64,000 nt of DNA, from positions 98,501 through 162,500 of the forward strand of contig WPIO01000063.1 of assembly GCA_009760855.2 (NCBI GenBank), in the 5' to 3' direction. The notes under the pieces were generated by a model. It had not been told where the DNA came from, ran no database searches, and saw only the letters and a list, made by a program, of their open reading frames with translations. This stretch comes from Cristatella mucedo. Taxonomy: Eukaryota > Bryozoa > Phylactolaemata > Cristatellidae. Shown piece after piece: positions 47,801 through 59,800 of the stretch. A program made the position numbers and the translations under genes. Positions within the stretch are counted from its first letter, which is position 1; each line of letters begins with the position of its first letter.

Positions 47801-50800
47801 AATATTATTTCGCAATCGGTTTCTAGCCGTTATAATTCAGGAACCCCCAATCATGAATACCTGCCGTATTCTGGCTGACTGAATTTTCATGCCAAAGTTT
47901 CAAAGTTCTTTTGAGACCATGACGTTAGTTACTATGCTCCCAAAGCCTGAAACCCACATCCGACTGACATCACATTATCTTCAGATTTGACGACATTCAA
48001 AAAAGTTAAGGTGAAAGCCTACTTGTTTCACGCAACCTTTGCTCTGCTCGGTAATGCGGTTGCTTTCGTGATCTCGGTCCCGAGGTTGTGGGTTCGATTC
48101 CTGCGGTGTACGATCCTTTATCGCCACTGCAAGCGGTGGTGATAGCCGTCAAGGCTCTTCTATCGCTATACATAAAGAGGCTGTTTAAGCAGCTAGGATG
48201 AATGATGCTTTCAAATGGCTGCGCATGATGAAGCTGTGCACATCATGACTAAGGGTAAAAGCAACAGGCCCTTGTATTGTATTAAATGCACTTGTCTTTT
48301 TCTTTTGTGTTTTTGTAAGTTTGCATGATTGAGTTTAGCTAACTGGGGGTTCTACTAGCTAGGGGTCCTACTACTTGCGGTGGTGAGCCTTTTGTGTGGT
48401 CTTGCATGCTTGCCTTAGCATAATAAGTGTTTGCTTATGTGTGCTTGCCTAAGCAGAAGATGTTGCTTTACATTGTGCATTAGTAATAAATAATAGGTTA
48501 TAAGGTTTAATTAGTTAGTAATTTAGAAACTAGTTATATTTCCTAGTGCCTTAGTAATTGCTTCTCTTGCAGCATGTTGTAAGATGCCCAAATAGAGATG
48601 AAATTTCCCTAGGGCACACTGTAAAAATGTATGATAGTTGTTATTATTTTTATATATACTGTGAATGTGTGTGTCTGTACACATACGTATATATACTCCC
48701 TATTCATAGGAGTAAGCAGTGGTGGGGCTGTAGTTTCATGTTCGACAGGCTAGTATTTGCAACATCAAATAAATCTCTTACTATTGTTGTTGGTCTTTTT
48801 CAGATGATAATCAAATTATGAGCAACCACGAGCTCGAAAAAGGGAACGGCTGGCAAGATTCTTCGGTAGACAGAGAAATGTCTGCTCACAGAGTGCTGCC
48901 AAGTGTCGGGGCTTTGACCAGAAACCCTGTGTCCGTGCTGCAGGAATACTGCCAAAAAAAGCAAACCCCATTTGGAATCACCGTCAGTGACATGCCGTCA
49001 TCTGAGGGGTTAGTTCAAGCCATTCTCACACTTTTACTTCCACGGCCCTTCAGAGTAGGTTACTCTGGCCAGTGGGTTCGAATCCTTTAGTAATGCAAAA
49101 TTACCCACGTGACTCATGCTTTGTTTTAGTTCATTGCGAGATTCGTTTTATCTCATTCTGTATCATCACTGCATGAATTTAAAAGGCTTTATCGACCAAA
49201 ATCAGGCGAGGTTTGTTTAAAGAAAATAAACACTAGCTGTGTCATTCTTTAGCTTATTTCTCACTGCACATTTTTTGAACAGCAACAGTACTATTGACAT
49301 TTTGATACATCTGTCTAAGACGGCATGTAATACAAAACTAATTTAATCTGCAGATTAAAGTAGAGCAAATCACAGCTGCTAACTTGCTTAGTTTGATTAT
49401 GTAGGATTGTGTCTTGCTCGAAGTGAAATGTCTGCACTCAGTGCCAGGGCCGGTGGCCTCCTGAAACTTCGTGTTTTCAAAGTACTGCTATACATCAGCA
49501 GCTGAAAGTCACTCATCCACTGAACCATTCAGGGATACCGAGCAAGATTGCAGTGGACTGCTGCTCGTCTGGGAGCTATCCTTGCCTGTCAGGGCATGCC
49601 TAAATAGGCAGTGAATATTGTCTTTGGTCTTCAATCACAGAAGATGTAATAATGGTTACAGCTCAGCAACCAATCGCAGTTGAAAACATACACACGAGTG
49701 CAAGCAATAAATACACCAGTTCAGATACACCACGCAATACATCAGGCAAGACACTATGCAGGACCATGTAAGTGTCATCTAAAGCCACCAGGCAATGCAT
49801 CAGGCAAGACACTATGCAGGACCGTGTAATTGTCATCTAAAGCCGTGGCTATAAGCCTATAAGGCTGAGTGCAATAGACTGGTAATCTCGATGGCTTAAT
49901 TGGTAAGCACCGGACCAGAAAGCAATAGTTTTGGAATCCTGTTCGCTTGGCGCAAAATCTGTAGGTGCCCACTTCCACTTCTGACAGTCTTCGGTGGCTG
50001 TGAATAAGCAAAATTGAGGCGGCCAAAATTATTAATCAGAGATCTTATTGATCTCCGCTGGTTCCAGGTGGGCAACTAGGAGAGCAGCTCAAAGCCAGTC
50101 TGAGTGAGGCTCTAGCAGACAGTATCTGTCATTCAAAAATGGTATGCTCGATTGGTCAGGAACCATTTGGTGCCACTACTTCCCAGGGGTGATAATAACA
50201 ATTTAATAATAATACATTTGGATTGTACCCTCAGAGAACTTAGTCTCTTTCTTGACACTTTACATATGGTCTAAAGTAACCACGACCATACGCTTAGTGG
50301 TAACATGCACAAAGAAAAAATGACGCCGAGCTGGGTTGGTCCAGCGGTTAAGGTGCTCGCCCCGACCAAGGTCTGGCTGAGGTCGCGGGCTTGAGCCCCG
50401 AGGCATATGTGAAGCGCCTGAATAGTGATTAAGTTCTCTTAGGGCGCTATGCAAATGAATTGTATTTAAGAACCCGGCAAATGCTGTTAGGAAGAGGTGC
50501 GTTTTACTTCATTTTAAATGTCATCAGATCGGGGTGGGGTGTCGTGACGTCAGTCAGGAATGATTTCCGGCATTGGGCGCGTGCGAACTAAAGGCCCTGT
50601 CTCCGATGGATTTGAGGTTGGTTTGAGGCACAGCTAAACGATCTAAGAGTTCGAAGAGTGGGTGGTACGATGCCTAGTCTGGTTGGGGAGTAGTTATGAA
50701 AGGTTGGCTGGAGCAAGAGAATAACAGGACCTGCAAGTGAGTGACAAAGTCATTGAAGTCGAAATCCTGCTTGATGTGGAGCCAGTGTACATTGGCAAGA

Positions 50801-53800
50801 AGGTGTTAATGTGGCAAGTGCAATGCTCACGACAGACATGCATAGCTGCAGAGTTTTGCATCAACTGTAAGCACCTGATTGCATAAGCCGGTAGACCTTA
50901 AAGCAGTGAGTTACAGAAGTCGAAACTGAGACATCACAAATGCATTGACCAATTTGGATGTGCTTTCCCTGCATAAGTAGGTCGAGATTTGGCAATGTTG
51001 TGTAGCTGAAAGTCGGTGGTTTGACTGTGGAGCTGGTCTGATTGTCCTGTGAAAGGTCACTTTGGAACAGGACACATAGATTCAGTGCAGATTTAAGAGA
51101 TACGTTGGCAGTGCGATTTTCAGCATTAAGTTTTGAAATGTCTGAGTCAGGCTAGGTTTTCCCATTACTAGTAAATTGTTTAATAGTAATTTAATTTGAG
51201 CAAGTTTGCTGTCATTCGTGTGAAGATGTCAGCAATACATGCAGCAAGAGAGTTGAGAGATCGGCATGCTAAAAGGCTGGAAAAGAAATTAGAGCATAGG
51301 TGCAGGTGTGTCATCAGCATAGAAGTAACAATGAATTTTGACATAAGGAGTACGAAGCAAACCGATGAATAACACTATCCAAGCACGATTCACTTGCAGT
51401 TCTGGAGATGTGTTCACACATGACCCGGCATATAGCCGTCTGATCTTCTCTTGCACTAAATTGAAATAATTATTTGGTGATCGAGTTTTCAGTACATATT
51501 CGACGACAGTTTGGAACTTGCTTCCAGCAGAGATCATCCTCGACAATGACCTAGCATTATTTATGTCTCAGCTGAAGACACATCTGCTCAGCAGATTTCC
51601 ATTCACTCTAGTGAACTTGTCTTTTCGGTTCCTTTTTGCTTTGCTTGCTTACTTATATTTGATTCAGTGCATGTTTGTAGCCCGAGGTCTACTAAGCCGT
51701 GGCTCTATGTGTCTTCTTGTGTTCTTTGGCGTGATGGCCTAAGCACGTTAGTTTTTGCTCTTGCATGCTTGTCCAAGCATGATGACATGCATGTAATTAA
51801 CCCTAGGTTGTTTATTCTCTCGCAAGGAGTTGTAAAGCATATGTACATGGAGTTTACTATATTGATTTCGAAGAATTTTGTGCATTTCTGCCTTTCTGTA
51901 GGTTTAAGTCAAGTGTTACCGTCGGCGAAGAGTGTGCACCAGTGTCAACCGCCTTCGGCCGTACAAAGAAAGAAGCCAAACGCCTGGCAGCTGAGCAGGC
52001 TGTCCGGATCCTCATGGCTTACGATGAAGTTAGTTGGCACATGTTCCTGCTGATTCGGTGGTTTTCTGGCATTGCTGCTTGGCTTGTCTCGGCTGGCTTC
52101 CACTAGTCGAATCAAAACTGCAGCGTACGCCGAGCATCAAGATGTTTTTTATATAGACTTGCATCCCATGGGGATTATGCACACATTTACAAGCCCCGTC
52201 CCCAAACCAACAGATTCCCTGATTTTTGCAAGATTATAGTCTTAAAATAGTTCCAACTTTCGACGTAGAAATCATCCCATATTATGCTTGTGCTGACAGA
52301 CCTTTTTTACATCTCTTATATTAGTACTATTGTAAGGAATTATGCAGTCTGATAATTTAGTGAGGTAGCGGCAGACCTTTGGTTGGACCAGATGTTATCG
52401 TGCTGATGCTTAGGTCAACATTGTCGTCTGCATAATTTCTTCCCTATGCTACTCTAGTACGTATAGCTAGCCCCCCTTGAAGGTGAGCGATTTCCACAGC
52501 TGTTGATCCTTTGGCGCGATTTCTCTATTTTAAGATTTATGTATATAATGGTGGGCACGTTGATCTGCAGTTTGCTGTGTTTTGCAGTTTGCTGCATTGG
52601 ATTAATGACATGCGTGATATCAAGCAAACAAAAATGAACAAGTATCATGTTTAAGCCAGCATGATATATCAATCATGATGACAGTCATGGCTACTGGCTA
52701 GTAAGGCCTGCGGCAAGTAATGTTAACTGAATTCTGCTCAGGTATGCACAAAAAGCATTCAGAGATAAAAATACAAGTTCCCGCTGGGGCACCGTGATAG
52801 CTTACCAGAACACATCCGGCTCTTGTTAAGACTTAAAGCAAACTCATTGCAAGTAACGATCCAGCCGGAAGCAAATTCCAGACATTCATAGTGTATGAGC
52901 TGAAGGCTCAATCAACCAAAGTTTTCAAATTATTGAGAGGGACAGCAAGCTGACTCGATGCTGAGGAGCATAAGATGCAGGAGCACACTGAAGGGGGGAA
53001 GTGGGTTGGATAGGCAGGCTGGTGAAAGAAAGTGAAATGCCAGGTAATGCACCAGACTGCCGATCCTGAAACCGATTCGGTGACATACATGACCTAGAGA
53101 CTAAAAATTGAGGTGCTCGCCTATGACGATCGAGGTTAAGGTGACCACCTTTGAATACCAAGGTCGCAGGCTAGAGCCCTGTGACTTAAGTGAAGCACCT
53201 AGATAGAGATTCAGTTCACTTAGGGTACGATACGAATGAAGGAAATATGTATAGGTTGTCGAAAAAAGTGGACCTAAAATAGATCCGGTGGTAACCTAAC
53301 AGCTGAATGGAAGATCGTTTGCCGTTGACCTCTACTATCTGGAATCTCCCACGGAGAAATGACCTAAATTTTGTAGAGCCATGCTTGTGATGGCTTGGAA
53401 AGGCGATGGATGTTCAAGAAAGACTTAATGATTAGTTTTACTGAAACCTGCTAAGAACTGAGTGGAGCTAGCAGAGGGATTCTACCTAAGTCGGCATTCC
53501 TGAAAAGTTATCTTGTGATCCAAAAACTATCACGTCAATGCATTTTCCATGCATTAAGCAAACTCACTGAGATATTAGGGATATGAGGTTTCAATCAGGC
53601 GCTGCCAGATTACTACAGTAGCCTTTTTTTCTATCTGCATGGCACTTGCACAAAACTTATGGCTCTGAAGTCATGTTGGTTTCATTTGATTTGAGAATAG
53701 CTTGATTTGACAGGTTGAACCTTTCTGGTTGTGCTATAAGGTAAAGCTACTTAAAAGCATTTTTTGTATTTTACAATGGCTACTCAATGGAATGTCATGC

Positions 53801-56800
53801 AGTTTTTATCCCATTCCTTCTAGCTTAGTACTTCATGATCTTACTGCCGGTGTATGTCAATTACATAAAATTAAATGCTTGAAGAAAGAGTTGTGCAAGC
53901 TTGAGCTCCCATTCAAACCAACCATAAAGCAGTTTTTAGTTCTCACGAAATATTTTTAAGAAATATTGTGTTACTCATTGCAAAACAAGCAAAGTGCCTC
54001 CATTTGAGCCATGTACAGTTCCTCAGCTCCTGTAATTGAGTGTTCGTCGTTGGCCATCTCAGTCTCATGCTGCTCTGGGTACTTACTATATGTAGGTATA
54101 TGTACTCAGCTTAGGTAACGTGCCTAAAATGAGATTGAGTTATCTGAGGGCACTACATCAAATTGATTATTATGATCTCTGCCTTAACTTGAAACTTTTT
54201 AAGTGTTTATTTCTCCCTCTGGATCTTAGCCTAGGGATGAGGTGCTCACTTTTTTCCATCCCGGGTCTTGGGTTTGAGTCCTGCTGCAGGTAATCCTGTA
54301 TTGACCACTGCATGCGGGTGATTAAGGCTCTTTGGCGACTGTATAAATGAAGCTGTTTAATAAGCTAACTTTTACTGGCATGCTCCTTAGACAGCGTTTT
54401 GAAGTAATAATTAGTCATCATAATGCTATGGTAAAATCTTTAGGCTTATTTTATCAAAGATTTGTGTGCACTAAAAATGCCATGAACCGGACTATGTTAA
54501 TGCAACTGCCGAATAGCCACCAGCAGCATTAATATAGCAGTGCAAAACAATCCAACGGAACATGGAAATTGTAAACAAAAAATGGAGATTAACATATCCC
54601 TTACCACCAAGACCTCTGATCTCTGATACCTGAGGGTGATAACGTAGCTGCTTAGCATTATAACAGACAAACAAAGCATTATAGAGCCAAGGTGCCCCAC
54701 ATTTACTACCTGTTTTCTTTTTAAATCTGTGTAACTGTCTAGCAGATGTTGATGTTGGATGCAAGCTCGGTCCATAGTGCAAAGTGGGGCTATGTCTATT
54801 TGGGCTCTGCTTTGATGATCCTATAAGTACTGCATGTGTATCATGCCTGCACACCCACTATAGTGTGAGCCACATAACAGTTTCCAGAGGGGGTTAGGAA
54901 GCTCCCACTAGTAAAAAGAGATGGAACCTTTGAGGTTAGTGCCTATATCTGAGGCATGTACCTCGCTACTCTTGCAAATTTGCCAGCTGTGCTCTTTTTA
55001 ACTATGTTACACAACACTTGACTGACAATGTACTTGTTAACGTGCACACAATTGCCTCACGTCTCAAATTGCAGACCTGCTTTCTTGTACTCCTTTAATT
55101 TTAGCCAGGGAGATGCATTGATGACGTCAGCTACCAAGATCACATTTCTATTCTCACTCACCAGAAGCTATACACAATTTTGCAAGTACATCCGGAATAC
55201 ATGGCTGGTCGCAAAGTAGTCGCATCTTTTGTAATCCAAAAAGGTATGGGCTTGATCTGTGGGTTTATAACAAATGCATTGCACCCCTTCCTGGAAATGA
55301 CCTGAAAGGGCATTCCTCATGAGCCCCTCCTTGTTTGGGAGCACATATCGTGGCTGAAGTGAGCTGCCACATTCATTCAGGAGGTAGGGTATTGGCATAG
55401 CTTTTGTAGAAAACTTGCTCGTGGCCCAGCTATGCTAGCAAATTTTTAGTTTTTTTTTTATTTAAATTCTTAAGCACGATTGCCGTTAAAGCAGGCTCCT
55501 TTGCTTCATAGTGTTGGATCTTCGAGGAGGTTAAAAAACTCAGTAATTAGTGCAGTATGGTGGCCAGTGTGTGTGTGCCTTGTGAGTTTATGTACCTGTG
55601 TGAGTGTGGGTACATGTGTAAGATAGTGTGAGAGAGAATGTGTGTGTTTGTGTCTGTGCATGCGCATGCATGTGTGTGTGTGTGCGCATGCGAGCGACCG
55701 TAAGCAGCAGTATTCAGGAGATAGTTTGGTGCAGCATCTTTCTCGACAGACGCTGAAGCAAAACAAGAATCCTCTTGCGAAGATGTGTGCTGTTATGACG
55801 TATACTTGGCAGCAGTAGCAATCCCATCCCAGAAGGTTCATGTAGGTTCATGTCCCATACCAGAAGCTGGACCCAAAGTCTCGCTTCAATGGATTGTGGT
55901 GTAAGCAACGTTAATCGATGGCTGCCAATGAATCCGAGATACTCTTCGTGCTTGCACTGGCCTCCATTAATTAATGCCCTTGTGATAAGACCACTGGCTA
56001 AGCTGTTCATTAGCCATAAACTCACTTTGCCTGGAAGGTTTCGCAGCTAGCATAGGCAACACTGTGTTAGTCGCTCACCTTGTGCTCTGATGAGTGCAGC
56101 TAGCCAACCATACTAGGATCAGTAACATCGTTTGGTGTAACTACAAAATTGCATTAACTGAATCTTCGAGCAAGGCTCAAAATTCGTGATCATGTGTGTC
56201 AGCGAGTGGGTTTTCCTTGCTGCAGCCGGAAAGCCACCCTGCTGTGTGTTCCGTGTCACTCGCTGGGTACTAAAGAAAAGATTGATAAAGTACTAGGTAA
56301 ATCTGGCTTGGTGAATCTGTTTAGCCTCCGAGTAGGTTGCATTACATGCACTGCTTAGTGGGCTGAGCATAGGCAGACAAGTATGTGCTCACAACTTGGT
56401 AAGCGAATATCGCCTTCACTGCCGAGCAGGTACACATTCTTCACTCGGTGGCTGCACTGTGCATTGGCAAGCTACAGCTAGCCATCTTCTATAAAACTCT
56501 GCGTTTCGATGCAGACAACAGCTATGTCTGGCTACTCAGTACGAGTAAGCATTCGTGAATCGGCACGTTTCGTAACCGCCAATACCTTGAAACTTGCATC
56601 ATCCTTTCATTCCGAGAAAGACGGTTGATGTTGGTAAATAGAAGCATTTATGCAGCAAATGCTACACAATCTTTTTATCTTATCAAAGGAGTCATGTGTA
56701 CCTGAATAGTGAAGTCTTTGCTCTTCTAATAGATATTGCTGTTTTGCGGCCATTGCCTATGCTCGTGATTTAGTTGCCACATTTGGCTGCTGCCTAAATT

Positions 56801-59800
56801 TTGAAAGGTTTGTCATGAAGACTGCTTCCACAGCTAGATATCACGTCTGATTCCTATCTAAGATTAAGAATTGTCTTCCGCGGTGACTTAAAATAAATTT
56901 AACTAGCTCCTTGGTTCAGTCTCGGCTAGATTATTATAATTCCCTTTTGGATGGGCTACTGAAAGAGCCACTAGGCCAGTGCAGCTGTTGGTGGATAAGC
57001 TGCCAGGCTACTTTATACATCCCAGCGGTTTTGCCGTGTGTCTCCTTTGCTGAAGGAGCTTTAATAGCTGCTGGTTGATTAGTAGATACAGAACCAAGTT
57101 CTTATATGGACAAAAAAGTCCGACACGGCTTGACTCCTTCATACCTAGCTGAACTGCTGCACTAGTTTCAGCCTCCTCGTGCCCTCAGGTCCTGTATGGA
57201 CAATAAATTAGCTGCTTCATTCCTCTGCTTAAAGTTCTTTGGCGACAGAAGCTTTTGCTTGCAGGTTCTAGACTGTGGAACTCACTTCCACAATTCGTAC
57301 GGAAGGACATCCACTCTCCTGCTGCAGTATATCGCTCATCCTTCCCAGCAGTCTTGAGCTGCTACTTCTTTAGACAGGGATACTAAACATCTAAATTGAT
57401 CCATGCATTTGTGACATCCCGTCTTGACTTCTGTTACTTACTGCTAGCTGGTCTACCGGCCTGTGCACTCACACACTTATAGCTGGTACAAAACTCTGCA
57501 GCTAGGCTTGACTGCCATGAGCATAGCAGTTGCCACATCTTAACACTTGTCGCCGACCTGTACTGGCTCATATTGAAGCAACGCATCGACGACAAGGTTT
57601 TTTTCACTCACTTATAAGTTCCTTTATTCTTTGGCTCCAGCCTGCCTATAAGATCTACTCCCCCACTAGGCTAATCATCGTACCACTTGCATTTTGGAAT
57701 CTGTTTACCCGTACCTCGTACAAATCTCAAATCCTTTCGATACCGTGCCTTTAGTTCGTATGCTCCGAAAGCCTTGAACTCACTCTCGACTTGCGTCACG
57801 ACATCTCCTGACTTGCCCATATTTAAAAAGAAACTACAAACGCATCTATTTATCACAGCATTAAGTGGATCAATGTGATTCGTCCTTTATGTGCTTATGC
57901 ACACTGACACTGCATGCTGCCACTAACCATACTTGCATGTTGACTCTGTGCATGTCACCCTTAACCATGTTATTCTTGTTGTTTATGGAGCATGCTACCA
58001 CTAACCTTTCGATCGTGGTTCCTTTGCAGCAGATCTAAAGTGCCTAGAAAAAGATTGAGTTCTCTGAGGGCACTATAGCAAATGTGTTATTATTATTTCC
58101 ATGCTACTCACTACCTCGACTGCTCTCATGTACCAGTTATGCTTCTCACTTTCTTTTTATTCGTGAGATGAATTCTGTTGGCTACCGAATGCTTATCGAA
58201 AGTCGCTTAGGCTTTGAGTGCGATTTACAGAACTCCCCTGCATAACACCCCACATAGATGTGTGGCTTTGTGGAATTACATACATACATACATACATTGA
58301 ATCTAAGTGCCTTCTTGTTTTGCTTTAGCATATTGGCTCTAAGCATGATTTTGTCTTCTGTGTGGTTGTCTAAGCACAATACTGTACGTGTCATGTACGG
58401 TGTTTCAGCTCTTGGGTAGCTAATTTGAACCCCCTGGATAGAGACCAGTTCTCAACAGTGCTAGAAAAAACCTATTACAGCAATTCTTTTATTAACTAAC
58501 ATGTGGAGCACGACTGGACCTAAAACTCAAAGAGCAAGCCTCTGCCGGCTACTGCAGGCACCCTTACCGATTCGTCCTTGATGTGCTTATGCGTGCTGAC
58601 ACTGTGCAAGCTGTCCACTAACCACGTTTGCATGCTGACCCTGTGCATGTCAACCCTAACTATATAATTCATTTTGCTTGTTTTTCAAGCATGATTTTAC
58701 TTACCATTCAATTGCATTTCCCTTTGCAGCAAATGTAAAGCGCCTAGAGAGAGATTAAGTTCTCTGAGGGTGCTTTATCAAGTGCATTATTATTATTATT
58801 ATTATTATTACCATAGCTGCCGTTCACAATGTGGTGAGCTATCCGCTCTGGTAATTGTCACCGGGTCTTAGCCCAGCGGCAAAGTGTTAGCACTTCTTGA
58901 TCCAGGTCATGACTTCGATTACTGCATTGTGAAACCCTTGATTGCCTTTTGCAACAAGCACGTGAAAGCTAGTGCTCTTATGCTGTGGCTGGTCTGTACC
59001 TTAACGAGCACAGCCTCATGCCACGAACACATACCTGCACTCCTGACAGCTGCAGATGGTTATGAGCTGCTGATCAAAGCTTGGCCATCTTTCACAGGAT
59101 ACGAGCTGGCATCCACATCGTCACTATGCACGGCAATGCGTGCAGCTCGAACCTGGTACTAGAGAGGCGTTGCAAAGCAAAGGTGATCTGATTTAACAGC
59201 CTCACTTTATACCAGCAGAAGAATTTTGTCCACCCGTTTCTTTTTCAGTGGGCAACAAATAATTGCCTGTGACAGTTTAGCAACCCTAGGTGGGATGAGA
59301 TAATTGTGGGAGAAGAGATTCTTCCAGTTGAAGGAAGCAGTGAGAGAGAAGAAAAGTGTGAAGAAAAAAGCTAAATGAAAAGTGCCTTCCTAGTCCTATT
59401 TCGTTTAGCAACTGAGCTGTGGTTTTCCAAATGGCTGTTTATCCTGGCACCCTTCTAAAAGTGTAATGTGATTTTTATATGCAATCTAGCCTGGACGCCC
59501 GATAGATCGCTGGAAAACTCCAAATTTGCTTTGTAAGATGGGCCAGATTGTGCGATCATAAAGCTGCTGAACTCACCCTACTGAAGGGAAATCTTGAAGT
59601 TCTTGCTTTGTGTAGTGCAATCTTTTGTAGCAAAAATGGAAAAGTAGCTATCTCTGCCTTGCTACATTAGCAGTTACTTCCTTTGATGGGACGTATGGAC
59701 ATATTTTTAAAGTTAAATTGATACTGATTTCAATTTTAACTATGAAGCTGCATTTTCCAATCGTATTTAATTGTGTGAATTGAGCAGATTCTTCTGCCTT

